Shown: positions 24,389 through 32,612 of the stretch, in pieces
Numbering within the stretch: the stretch's first letter is position 1
Layout of the letters: the number at the start of each line of letters is the position of its first letter
NCBI RefSeq assembly: GCF_004348425.1
Contig: NZ_SMKK01000004.1
Location: 34,078-98,077, forward strand
Direction: 5' to 3'
DNA length: 64,000 bases
Source of the DNA: Actinomadura sp. 7K507
GTDB lineage: Bacteria > Actinomycetota > Actinomycetes > Streptosporangiales > Streptosporangiaceae
Program-made: the position numbers and the translations under genes
Notes under the pieces: model-generated
Seen by the model: only the letters and a program-made list of their open reading frames with translations
Told to the model about the DNA's origin: nothing
Databases searched by the model: none

Positions 24389-25620
24389 GGGACGGGAATA
24401 CCGAGGTCGGCCAGGACCTCGGCGGTGTCGTGGCCCATCGCGGGGGCCGCGCCGGACGGTTCGCGTCGTGCCGGATCGGCGACCGGGACGGCTCCCGTCC
24501 CGGTATCGACGAGCCAGGCGCCGCCTCGCCGGACCGCGGGCGGGCTGGGAGACGGATCGCCAGGAGGGAGCGTGGCGGCGACGACATCGCGCATGGAGAC
24601 GTCCCACAAGACGCCCGCGCCGTCCGATGGGGCGGTCGCCGCCAGGCTCGCGGCGGTCAGGCCGGTGAGGGGGTCGGCGATGGCGTCGCCGCAGAAGAGC
24701 GGAGTGCCGTCCCCGTCGCGGCACACCAGGCCGCCGCCGGCCGCCACGTCGTCGCCGAAGCCGACGCGGCCGTCGCCGCGGCCGAACGCGGTGATGGAGA
24801 CCCAGGTGGTGCCCGCGGCGACCGCGGCCTCCGCGTCCAGGCCGAAGCGGGCGAGAGCGCGCGGGCGGGACGCCTCGATGACGATGTCGGCCGCGTCCAC
24901 CAGCGCGGCCATCGCACGGCGTCCGGCCGGGTCGGCGGGATCCAGCACGACCGAGCGGTGGCCCGCGTGGAGCAGATCGTAGAAGCCGGTATCGCCGCGC
25001 CGTGCCCCGTCCGGGCGGCTCGGGGTCTCGACCTTGACGACGCGCGCTCCGGCCAGCCCGAGCAGGTGGGCGCACAACGGCCCCGCCCACAGGGCGCTGA
25101 AGTCGACCACCAGCGCGCCGTCCAGGGGACGGGGCGACAGCGGGCGCGGGACGCGCGGTGCGGCGGGCGGAGTCCGGACCGGTCCGGCGGCGACCCCCAG
25201 GAGCGCGGCACGTTCGGCCAGCTCGGCGCCGCCGTGATCGCGCAGCCAGGGGACGAGGACCGGCCAGGGGTCTCCGTCCACCTCCGCTCCGGCGAGCGCG
25301 CCGAGAAGCGCGGGGTCGTCGGGACGGGCACAGGAGATCGCGGCCCAGCCGTCGGCCGTGGGAAGCAGCCGGCAGGCGCCCCCGGCGGACGTGCGTCCCC
25401 TGCGCCGCTGACCGGTGAAGGCGGCGCGTTCGGACAGCAGGCGGGCACCGTCCAACCCGAACCGTTCCCCCAGGCGGGCGGCGACCGCGGCCGCGTTCCC
25501 CGGCGGGACCAGAGGCGGCCCGGCGGGGTGGCCGCAGAGAGGCGGCACGCCCGACGCCGCCCAGGTCAGGAGCGGCTCCGGCGCGCCCGCCCGCGACGCC
25601 TCGATCTCGCCCGGCGGCAT
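24385..25620 (-). CDS. CoA transferase family III-like protein with rearranged block order
   Basis: In this 411-aa protein the typical N-terminal CaiB block (GALVVDFSALWAGPLCAHLLGLAGARVVKVE, then GHRSVVLD and DIVIEASRP) begins only at about residue 175. The first 170 residues (LLTWAASGVPPLCGHPAGPPLVPPG and LLPTADGWAAISCARPDD) resemble segments that normally follow it. The order thus looks circularly permuted relative to the CoA transferase at 2973. It may still exchange CoA between acids. ATG 25620 is chosen over a longer frame without coding character. It is coupled to the downstream amidohydrolase by ATGA and is divergent from the crotonase at 25674. Confidence 0.75.
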   Translation of the reverse strand: MPPGEIEASRAGAPEPLLTWAASGVPPLCGHPAGPPLVPPGNAAAVAARLGERFGLDGARLLSERAAFTGQRRRGRTSAGGACRLLPTADGWAAISCARPDDPALLGALAGAEVDGDPWPVLVPWLRDHGGAELAERAALLGVAAGPVRTPPAAPRVPRPLSPRPLDGALVVDFSALWAGPLCAHLLGLAGARVVKVETPSRPDGARRGDTGFYDLLHAGHRSVVLDPADPAGRRAMAALVDAADIVIEASRPRALARFGLDAEAAVAAGTTWVSITAFGRGDGRVGFGDDVAAGGGLVCRDGDGTPLFCGDAIADPLTGLTAASLAATAPSDGAGVLWDVSMRDVVAATLPPGDPSPSPPAVRRGGAWLVDTGTGAVPVADPARREPSGAAPAMGHDTAEVLADLGIPVP

Positions 25621-25673
25621 GGCCCGACGATACACTCCGGTCCCTGCAGTCACCCTGGCGAGAGGGACCGGCC

Positions 25674-26678
25674 GTGCACATCTCGATCGCCGACCTCGCG
25701 GACGGCGCGGCGGACCAGCCGCTCCTCGACCCGGAGGGCGGCGTGCGCGACCCGCTCGCGGTCGTCGGGCTGGGGCCCGCCGAGCCCGGCGTCGTCGAAC
25801 GCGCCGTGCGCCGGGCCCGCGAGTGCGACCGCATCCTCGTCGGCGTGGGCTCCGGTGATCCGAGGCTCGCCCGCGCACTGGATCTCACGTTCGGGCCGGG
25901 CGGCCGGGAGACCGTCGCGGCCGGCGACCTGGACGGCGTACGCGAGGCCGCCGCACGCAACCCGCGGGCGGCCCTGATGCTGCGCGACGTCCTGCGGACG
26001 ACCGAGAGCCTGCCCGTCCACGCCGCCCTGGACGTCGAGTCCTACGCCTACTCCGCGCTGCTCGGCGGGGCGGAGTTCGCGGGCTGGCTGTCGCTGCGCG
26101 GCCCCCGCCCGCTCCCGCCCGAGGCCGCCGAGCCCGTGCTCGTGACGCGGGACGGCGACCGCCTGTCGGTCACGCTGAACCGGCCGGAGCGGCGCAACGC
26201 CTTCGGACGGCAGCTCCGTGACGCCCTCGTGGACGCGCTGACCGTCGCCATCGCCGATGAGGACGTCACGCTCGTCCTCCGGGGAGAGGGCCCCGCGTTC
26301 TGCTCCGGCGGGGACCTGGACGAGTTCGGCACCGCCCCCGACCTCGCGACCGCCCACCTCGTCCGGACGCGAGGCGGCGCGGGCCGCCTGATCCACCGCC
26401 TGGCCGGCCGCATCGAGGTCCGCGCGCACGGGCCGTGCGTCGGCGCGGGCATCGAGCTCCCCGCCTTCGCGGGGCGGGTCACGGCCCGTCCGGACACGAC
26501 GTTCCGGCTGCCCGAGGTGTCCATGGGCCTGATCCCGGGGGCGGGCGGGACGGTGAGCATCCCGCGCCGCATCGGCCGCTGGCGGACCCTGTACATGGCG
26601 CTCACCGGTATCCCCGTCGACACCGGCACCGCGCTGGCCTGGGGCCTCATCGACGAGATTTCGTCCGCTGCGGAGTGA
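25674..26678 (+). CDS. enoyl-CoA hydratase/isomerase (crotonase) with extra N-terminal domain
   Basis: This is a 334-aa protein. The C-terminal part from about residue 150 is a crotonase: VTLNRPERRNAF, LRGEGPAFCSGGDLDEFG (oxyanion-hole region), GPCVGAGIELPAFAGRV and LPEVSMGLIPGAGGTVSIPRRIG. The active-site Glu position reads as Glu in LPEV. It hydrates or isomerises enoyl-CoA. The first ~150 residues do not match a standard crotonase and contain VVGLGPAEPGVVERAVRRARE, perhaps a degenerate second crotonase or a partner-binding domain. GTG 25674 follows GAGAGGGA. It is divergent from the permuted CoA transferase, only 53 bp apart. Confidence 0.8.
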   Translation: MHISIADLADGAADQPLLDPEGGVRDPLAVVGLGPAEPGVVERAVRRARECDRILVGVGSGDPRLARALDLTFGPGGRETVAAGDLDGVREAAARNPRAALMLRDVLRTTESLPVHAALDVESYAYSALLGGAEFAGWLSLRGPRPLPPEAAEPVLVTRDGDRLSVTLNRPERRNAFGRQLRDALVDALTVAIADEDVTLVLRGEGPAFCSGGDLDEFGTAPDLATAHLVRTRGGAGRLIHRLAGRIEVRAHGPCVGAGIELPAFAGRVTARPDTTFRLPEVSMGLIPGAGGTVSIPRRIGRWRTLYMALTGIPVDTGTALAWGLIDEISSAAE

Positions 26679-26830
26679 GCGACCTCTGTTCCGGTTCGCC
26701 GCATGGCCCTGGAGCCTTCGTGCCGCGCCTCCGGCGGCGCCTGACGCCCGCCGAGTCGGTTGGGAACGGACATATCGGGTAGTCCTCGCCTGAAACATTG
26801 GACTATCGCCTGGTCAGGAGGGGGATACTC

Positions 26831-27460
26831 ATGACTGGGACAATGCGAGCGCCCCGCAGCCGCGGCATGCTCAGCGGTCTTCTGCTGGTGCTCCTCGCGA
26901 TATGGGGCGGGCTCATACCGTTCATCGGCCCGTACTTCAACTTCGGCTTCGGTTCGAGCGAAGCGTGGGTCTACAGCGCCGACCGTCTGGTGCTGTCCAT
27001 CCTTCCGGCGATCGCCGTCGGCCTCGGCGGGCTGATCCTGATGACCGCGGCGAACCGGCCCGTGGCCCAGTTCGGTGGCTGGCTGGCCGTCCTCGGCGGC
27101 CTGTGGTTCGTCGTCGGCACCACGATCGCCGCGCTGTGGAACATGGGCGTGGGAGCGCCTCTCGGCGGCGAGGTCCGGCAGGTCGCCGAACGGATGTCGT
27201 TCTTCGAGGGCCTCGGCGCCGTCATGGTCCTGTTCGCAGGGCTGGCGCTGGGACGATTCCTGGTGGTCGGCGTCCGCGAGGCGCGGCGGGCGGAGCGGGA
27301 ACACCGTCCCGCCGATGACCGCACCGTCGCCGACGACCGCCCGGAGGCGACCGCCGTCCCGGCGCAGGGGCGCAGGCGAGGCCCCTTCCACATCGGACGG
27401 CAGAAGACAGGAGCCTCGACGGGAGAGGAGCGGCACACCACGCCTTCGCGAAGAGGCTGA
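26831..27460 (+). CDS. hypothetical four-helix membrane protein
   Basis: This 209-aa protein has four hydrophobic segments: LLLVLLAIWGGLIPFIGPYF, LSILPAIAVGLGGLILM, FGGWLAVLGGLWFVVGTTIAAL and LGAVMVLFAGLALGRFLVV. A charged, Arg-rich cytoplasmic tail of about 55 residues follows. I do not recognise a functional family. ATG 26831 is supported by AGGAGGGG at 26816-26823; an upstream TTG at 26798 is in frame but lacks a ribosome site. It stands alone, after a 150-bp gap that holds no other gene I can support. Confidence 0.75.
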   Translation: MTGTMRAPRSRGMLSGLLLVLLAIWGGLIPFIGPYFNFGFGSSEAWVYSADRLVLSILPAIAVGLGGLILMTAANRPVAQFGGWLAVLGGLWFVVGTTIAALWNMGVGAPLGGEVRQVAERMSFFEGLGAVMVLFAGLALGRFLVVGVREARRAEREHRPADDRTVADDRPEATAVPAQGRRRGPFHIGRQKTGASTGEERHTTPSRRG

Positions 27461-27545
27461 GAAACGTCTCGCGATCGGCATCGGCCCGCAGCCCGCGCAA
27501 CGGAGAGGGCTGTGGGCCGAACATGTGGCCAGCGCGGTCCGTGCT

Positions 27546-27580
27546 AAGTTGCTCGTATGACCAACTTGGCCGATCGGCCA
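27546..27580. promoter_or_regulatory. operator spanning the TetR start codon
   Basis: AAGTTG (27546-27551), ten bases, CAACTT (27562-27567) is a perfect dyad around the ATG at 27557. It runs into the perfect 14-bp palindrome TGGCCGATCGGCCA (27567-27580), after which another AACTT follows. This is probably an autoregulatory site. Confidence 0.6.
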
Positions 27581-28147
27581 ACTTCTTCCCGCGGCGATCG
27601 CCGCCGGCAGGAGCTGGTGGACGCCGGGATCGCACTGCTGGGCCGGGAGGGGTGGCCGGGCGTCTCCACCCGCGCCGTGGCCGAACGCGCCGGCACCAAC
27701 CCGGGCTTGATCCACTACCACTTCGGCGGGCTGGCCGGGCTGCACGCCGAGATCTTCCGGCAGGCCACGGACCTCATCATCGGGCCCATGGTCGCCGAAC
27801 TCCTGGAGGCGCCGGACGAGCGGGCCGCGCTTGCGGCGACGCGAAGCCTGCTGGCCCGGACCCCGGCCGAGGAGCAGGTGACCCGGCTGGCGGCCGAACT
27901 GATCGTGGGCGCGATGCGCGATCCCGCCCTGGGCGTCGTGCTGCGCGATGAGCTTCGCCGGGCCCGCACACAGATCGCGGACCGCCTCCGGCGGTCGCGT
28001 CCCGGCTGGCCGCGGTCGCGGCTGACCGGGGTGGCCACCCTGATCGCCGCGTCGATCGACGGGCTGCTGCTGCACCAGATGATCGACGGCGAGCTCCCGG
28101 CCGGCGATGCCCTGTCCGCGGTGGGGGAACTGCTGGAGGAACCATGA
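27557..28147 (+). CDS. TetR-family transcriptional regulator
   Basis: This 196-aa TetR protein has its HTH in ELVDAGIALLGREGWPGVSTRAVAERAGTNPGLIHYHFGGLAGLHAEIF. The C-terminal effector domain includes a Tyr/Trp-poor helical bundle ending GELLEEP. It overlaps the next gene in ATGA, so the F420-type enzyme is its likely regulated partner. A start-codon-spanning dyad suggests autorepression. Confidence 0.88.
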   Translation: MTNLADRPTSSRGDRRRQELVDAGIALLGREGWPGVSTRAVAERAGTNPGLIHYHFGGLAGLHAEIFRQATDLIIGPMVAELLEAPDERAALAATRSLLARTPAEEQVTRLAAELIVGAMRDPALGVVLRDELRRARTQIADRLRRSRPGWPRSRLTGVATLIAASIDGLLLHQMIDGELPAGDALSAVGELLEEP

Positions 28148-28623
28148 AGATCGTTGCCAGGCCCGCCCCGCCGACCGGCCTGCGCCGCCGGTTGTGGCGG
28201 TCGCCGATCCGGTTGTACCGCATGGGGCTGGGACCGTTGCTGGGCCGCCGCGTCATGCTGCTCACGCACACCGGCCGCGTCTCGGGCCGGCCGCGGCAGG
28301 TCGTCGTCGAGGTCGTCGACAAGGACGAGGACGGCTACGTGGCGGCCTCCGGATTCGGCCCCCGAGCGGACTGGTACCGCAACGTCATGGCCGACCCCGA
28401 CGTCACACTCCAGATCGCCGGGACGAGGTTCCCGGCGACCGCCGCCCCCGTCGCGACCGACGAAGGCGCCGAGATCATGGCCCGGTACGCCCCCCGCCAC
28501 CCGGCCGCCGCCCGGCGGCTGTGCAAGCTCATGGGCTTCGCCGTCGACGGCAGCGTCGAGGACTACCGCGAGGTCGGACGGAACATCCCCTTCGTACGGT
28601 TCACACCACGGCCCACCACCTGA
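28144..28623 (+). CDS. deazaflavin (F420)-dependent nitroreductase/oxidoreductase, DDN-like
   Basis: This 159-aa split-beta-barrel protein belongs to the F420-dependent DDN/FDOR group. Motifs include LLTHTGRVSGRPRQVVVEVV and YVAASGFGPRADWYRNVMADPDVTLQIAGTRF, the canonical core. Family members reduce quinones, nitro compounds or unsaturated ketones with F420H2, or act in quinone redox cycling. It is coupled to the TetR gene at 27557 by a 4-bp overlap, suggesting inducible response to a xenobiotic or redox-active metabolite. Confidence 0.88.
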   Translation: MKIVARPAPPTGLRRRLWRSPIRLYRMGLGPLLGRRVMLLTHTGRVSGRPRQVVVEVVDKDEDGYVAASGFGPRADWYRNVMADPDVTLQIAGTRFPATAAPVATDEGAEIMARYAPRHPAAARRLCKLMGFAVDGSVEDYREVGRNIPFVRFTPRPTT

Positions 28624-28636
28624 AACGCCTCCCTGG

Positions 28637-29791
28637 TCATGGGGTGCTTCCCGGGCCAGGTCCTTCCGCATCCCCCTCCAGGACGCGACCGGAATCGCCG
28701 CGACCCGTGTTCGGCAGTCGTTCCCGCACCGCGGCATGGGCGCGCGAGATCAGGCCGGTGGCGCGCGGATAGCCGCCGACCTGCTCGTACAGCAGGTCCA
28801 GGGCGAGCAGGAGGCTGCCGGGTGGGACGCCGCGGGCATCGAGGATGTCGACCGTCCACGTCATGAACTCGGTGAACAGATCGGGAACGTCCAAGTACAG
28901 GGCCGTTCCCAGGAACTCGACGATGTGGGAGATGTCCTCGGCCATCCGGTTCCGCTGCTCGTCGGTGTAGCGGGCCGTCTCCGGGGCCCGCGCCCGCAAT
29001 CCGCCCAGCACGTGCCGGATCAGCTGCGGAGCCTCCCGGGTGACGTGGGCGTAGGCGTGGTCGGCCAGGTGCGGCAGGTCGTCGATGACCCGGTGGACGG
29101 GCTTCGGCTTGGGCAGCGGGCCGCGCGCCAGCCGGTCCGCGGCGGCGCGGGCGTCGGGGGCCCACGCGTCCGCGCCCAGCAGGGCGGCGTAGCGGCCGTC
29201 GTGACCGTAGGCGCCGCCGCCGACCAGGACCGGCGTACCGGTCGCCTGGCAGGCGGTGACGGCCGCGTGCGCGGCCGGCAGCCGGGTGGCGATCGAGGAC
29301 GACAGCGCCACCGCGGCGGGGCCGGTGCGGTGCACGTGGGAGATCAGATGCGGGGTCGGCACCTGGGCGCCGAGGTAGTCGACCTGCCAGCCGCGCAGCC
29401 GCAGCACCTCGGCCACGAGCCGGGCCGGAAGAGCGTGCCACTCGCCGTCGATGCAGGCGACCGCGATCCGGCCGCGCCGCTCCGCGGTCCCCGCCCGCCG
29501 CCGGACGGCCGGATGCTGCGCGACCGCGCCGATCACGCGTTCGTTGACTGCCGTGGCGCTGTGCTCCTGCGCGACGGTCATCCGATTGGCCGCCCACTCG
29601 CGCCCGACCCGGGCCTGCAGCGGCGCTATGACGTCCAGCATCAGGACCTCCGGATCCATCCCCTCGTCCAGCGCCGCCGTCGCGATGTCGGTGGCGGCGT
29701 ACTCGTCCCCGGCGGTGACGGCATCCCAGAGCGCGGCCGTCCAGGGATCCGTCCCGGGTTCACCGCCGCACGGCCCCGCCGGGCGGTTCAC
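28637..29791 (-). CDS. cobalamin-binding sensor protein
   Basis: This 384-aa protein has an N-terminal helical cap, roughly residues 15-90, with NRMTVAQEHSATAVNERVIGAV as in methionine-synthase/CarH-type cap domains. A B12-binding Rossmann domain follows, with GEWHALPARLVAEVLRLRGWQVDYLGAQVPTP. The E-x-H matches the CarH-type E/DxxH ligand motif, although the following Gly is Pro. The C-terminal 120 residues form a helical domain. The GTG overlaps the stop of the SpoIIE phosphatase gene (GTGA). I infer a B12-based, perhaps light-responsive, sensor that works with that phosphatase. Confidence 0.8.
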   Translation of the reverse strand: MNRPAGPCGGEPGTDPWTAALWDAVTAGDEYAATDIATAALDEGMDPEVLMLDVIAPLQARVGREWAANRMTVAQEHSATAVNERVIGAVAQHPAVRRRAGTAERRGRIAVACIDGEWHALPARLVAEVLRLRGWQVDYLGAQVPTPHLISHVHRTGPAAVALSSSIATRLPAAHAAVTACQATGTPVLVGGGAYGHDGRYAALLGADAWAPDARAAADRLARGPLPKPKPVHRVIDDLPHLADHAYAHVTREAPQLIRHVLGGLRARAPETARYTDEQRNRMAEDISHIVEFLGTALYLDVPDLFTEFMTWTVDILDARGVPPGSLLLALDLLYEQVGGYPRATGLISRAHAAVRERLPNTGRGDSGRVLEGDAEGPGPGSTP

Positions 29792-31440
29792 GCGGTGCCC
29801 CTCGCCCGGTCCGCGGCTCCGGACGGCGAGCCGGACGCCGCGCCGGGAGCGGTGATCGCGACCACCGCCATGTCGTCGTGCCGGCCGGCTCCGACCCACT
29901 CGGCGGCGAGCATGTGGACCCGCTCCACCAGCGCCTCCGGGTTCATGCCGCCGCACCGGCCCAGTTCCGCGCGCAGCCGCTCGTCGCCGAACATCTCATC
30001 GCCCAGCGGGCCGCCGACGGCCTCGGTGATGCCGTCGGTGTACATCAGGCAGGTGTCGCCGGGGTCGAGTGCCACCTCCGCGGTCGTCGAGTCGATCTCC
30101 TGGAGCACGCCGATCAGCGAGCCGCCGGTGGGGGCCGTCTCGACCGTCCCGCCGGCCCGGACGATCAGCGGAGCGGCATGACCGGCGCTGGTCAGCCGCA
30201 GCCGCACCCGCGATCCCCGCCTGCGGGCCGAGGCCAGCACCAGCGTGGCGAACCTCGTCGAATCGGTGTGCAGCAGCGCCCCGTTGAGCAGTTCCAGGAC
30301 GCGCCGGTGGTCGCCCGCCATCGGCAGCAGGGCCCGCAGCGTGGTGCGGATCTTGCCGGTCAGCACCGCGGCCTCCAGCCCCTTGCCGCACACGTCCCCC
30401 AGGACCACCAGCGGCTCGGTCTCCGGATCGGCCGTGCCGCCGGGGTACACGTCGTAGAAGTCACCTCCGACCAGGTCCTCGTCGCCGGCCGGCCGGTAGC
30501 GCGCCGCCAGCTTCACCCCGTCCAGCTCGTGCGTGCCGGGCGGCAGCAGCTCCCGGATCAAGGTCGCGGTGATGGACGCCTGCTCGGCGTACAGGCGGGC
30601 GGCCGACAGCACCGCGCCGGCACGGCCCGCGAAGAGGCCGGCGGTCAGTTCCTCACCCGGTGAGAAGGCCTCCCCGCCGGGCCGGCGCAGCAGCACCAGC
30701 GCCCCGGCCGGGACGCCGTGACCGGGGAGCGCGAGCACGGTGATCGCGGCGGGTCGCCCCGGCATGGCACGCGCGATCCAGGCGGGAGCGGTGTCCGGAT
30801 CGATCCAGCGCGGGGCCACCGGCGGAAAGCCCCGCATCGCGTCGGCCAGGCTTTCGACCTCGTCCGGGTCGATGAGCAGTTCCTGGTGGTCGACGCTCCC
30901 GTCCGGCCCGCAGGAGGCGACGGGGTGTCCCCGCCCGGAGTGCGGGACGATCACCACCGCCGCCTCGGCCAGGTGCCGGGCGGCCAGCCGCGCGGTCACC
31001 TCCATGCACCGTTCCAGATTGAGCGATGCGAGCAGTTCGCCGGACGCCTCGGCGAGGAACGTGGTGCGCTCCCGCTCGGTGACGTCGACCAGCCACCAGA
31101 TCGTCGGCGCGGGGAACCCCGGCGCCCCGCTCTCCGGAACCGAGCGGGCCTCGAACAGGCGGTCGCCGATCGGCCCCGCGGCGACCGTGCCCGTATCGGT
31201 GAGACCGGCTCGCGCGGCCGTGGAGGCCGCGTCGAGTGACCGCTGGGCCTCGGCGAGCCATCCCGGCAGGGCGCCGGCCGGTGGATCACCCGGCGGCACA
31301 CCCAGCAGCAGGCGCGCAGCGTCGTTCAGCTGGACGACGCCCCCGCACCGGTCGACGGTCAGAACCGCGCAGGGAGCGGATTGCAGCACCGTATCGAGCA
31401 CGTCTCGGGCGCCGCCTTGGCGCCGCGCCGGCTCCATCAC
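29788..31440 (-). CDS. PAS-GAF-SpoIIE (PP2C-type) serine phosphatase
   Basis: This 550-aa signalling phosphatase has three parts. A PAS-like domain (about 12-130; VLTVDRCGGVVQLNDAARLLLG) comes first. A GAF-like domain (about 135-290; ASGELLASLNLERCMEVTARLAARHL) follows. The last is a PP2C/SpoIIE domain (about 310-535) with RYRPAGDEDLVGGDFYDV, LGDVCGKGLEAA, MYTDGITEA and GRHDDMAVVAI, which hold the metal-binding aspartates. It should dephosphorylate an anti-anti-sigma factor in a partner-switching pathway. It starts at GTG 31440 with GGAGG upstream and is coupled to the B12 sensor. No anti-sigma or STAS gene is in the window. Confidence 0.9.
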   Translation of the reverse strand: MMEPARRQGGARDVLDTVLQSAPCAVLTVDRCGGVVQLNDAARLLLGVPPGDPPAGALPGWLAEAQRSLDAASTAARAGLTDTGTVAAGPIGDRLFEARSVPESGAPGFPAPTIWWLVDVTERERTTFLAEASGELLASLNLERCMEVTARLAARHLAEAAVVIVPHSGRGHPVASCGPDGSVDHQELLIDPDEVESLADAMRGFPPVAPRWIDPDTAPAWIARAMPGRPAAITVLALPGHGVPAGALVLLRRPGGEAFSPGEELTAGLFAGRAGAVLSAARLYAEQASITATLIRELLPPGTHELDGVKLAARYRPAGDEDLVGGDFYDVYPGGTADPETEPLVVLGDVCGKGLEAAVLTGKIRTTLRALLPMAGDHRRVLELLNGALLHTDSTRFATLVLASARRRGSRVRLRLTSAGHAAPLIVRAGGTVETAPTGGSLIGVLQEIDSTTAEVALDPGDTCLMYTDGITEAVGGPLGDEMFGDERLRAELGRCGGMNPEALVERVHMLAAEWVGAGRHDDMAVVAITAPGAASGSPSGAADRARGTA

Positions 31441-31581
31441 CCCACCGCCTCCGGCGGGACTCTGCTACCCGGCTCCGAAAGTGCTCGCCGATGCCGCCGA
31501 ACCGTACGCGCGGACATCTCCGGACCGTCCCCACTGATGTCACTGTTACACCCCTCACCAGGAAGAACGCCTCCGCCGGGT

Positions 31582-32412
31582 TCAGTGGTCGCCGGCACCG
31601 CCGTGCGAGTCCTCTCGCGGATGCGGGGCGATGACGCCGAAGCGAGCGCCGGTAGGGTCGGTCATCAGCGAGATCCTGCCCGCGTCGATCCTGGTCGGGG
31701 GGAAGCGGATCCGGGCGCCCATCCCGGCGGCCCTGGCGGTCGCGGCGTCGCAGTCGGCGGTCTCGAAATAGGGCGTCCAGTGAGATGGGTGGTCCGCGGG
31801 CCACTGGTCGTCCATGGGGGCCATACCGGCCACCAGTTGACCCCCGGCCCTCCATCGGGTGTAGGAGAAGCGCGGGTCGTCGAGACTCTCCGCAGACCAG
31901 CCGAACACCGCCCCGTAGAAGCGCTCGGCCTCGGCGGCGTCGCGGCAGCGCAGTTCGACCCAGCGTGCGGCGGAGCGGTCACCGATCAAAGCCGTCTCCC
32001 CGGAGGGCCCCGGCTGCCAGACGCCGAACTCCGCCCCCTCGGGGTCGGCGAACAGGGCGATGCGCGCTATGTGAGCGATGTCGGTGGGGTCCACGCGCGC
32101 TTGCCCGCCCTCGGCGAGAACGGTCCGGACGGAGGCGTCCACGTCGTCGACCCGGAAGTAGCAGGTCCACGACGGGGGCTGGGTGTCGTCCGCGAGGCCC
32201 TGGACACCGGCGACCCCGAGCCCCGGCGCGCCGTCGATGAAGACCTCGTAGTCGCCGAATGTGTCGCCGCTCAGCGTGTAGGAGTCCCAGCCGAAAAGGC
32301 CGCGATAGAACGCCTTCGAGGACTCCAGGTCGGGACTGGCCAGATCGGCCCACGACGGCATTCCCTGCATGTCGACGTAGCGGCGTCTGTACCACCCGGT
32401 CGCTGCGCGCAT
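31582..32412 (-). CDS. two-domain VOC (glyoxalase/bleomycin-resistance fold) protein
   Basis: This 276-aa protein is made of two consecutive VOC domains. The first contains PSWADLASPDLESSKAFYRGLFGW and FADPEGAEFGVWQP. The second contains WVELRCRDAAEAERFYGAVFGW and MTDPTGARFGVIAP. This resembles the mycobacterial CFP30B-like group of unknown catalytic role; metal ligands are not all evident. I chose ATG 32412; a later ATG in MQGMPSW is possible because no clear ribosome site precedes either. It stands apart from its neighbours. Confidence 0.85.
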   Translation of the reverse strand: MRAATGWYRRRYVDMQGMPSWADLASPDLESSKAFYRGLFGWDSYTLSGDTFGDYEVFIDGAPGLGVAGVQGLADDTQPPSWTCYFRVDDVDASVRTVLAEGGQARVDPTDIAHIARIALFADPEGAEFGVWQPGPSGETALIGDRSAARWVELRCRDAAEAERFYGAVFGWSAESLDDPRFSYTRWRAGGQLVAGMAPMDDQWPADHPSHWTPYFETADCDAATARAAGMGARIRFPPTRIDAGRISLMTDPTGARFGVIAPHPREDSHGGAGDH

Positions 32413-32576
32413 ACCCGTCAGAGTAAAGGCGCATACCCCATGGAATCGGAAGGCGCACCCCTGGGAGGAGGCAAGATTCCGCGCCCCGGCCGGGCTGGGC
32501 CGCTCGTGTTCCCTTGCGGGCCGCCGGGAGTCCCGAGTGTGGGAGGAACTGTTGACGCGCCGTCCCTCCAATCATA

Positions 32577-32601
32577 CATTCACTCATGGTGTGTATGAAT
32601 G
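32577..32601. promoter_or_regulatory. inverted repeat upstream of the flavoprotein gene
   Basis: CATTCA (32577-32582), 13 bases, TGAATG (32596-32601). It ends at the ribosome-binding site of the gene starting at 32613. It is a candidate operator for the TetR encoded at the end of this three-gene cassette. Confidence 0.5.
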
Positions 32602-32612
32602 GAGGATCCGGG

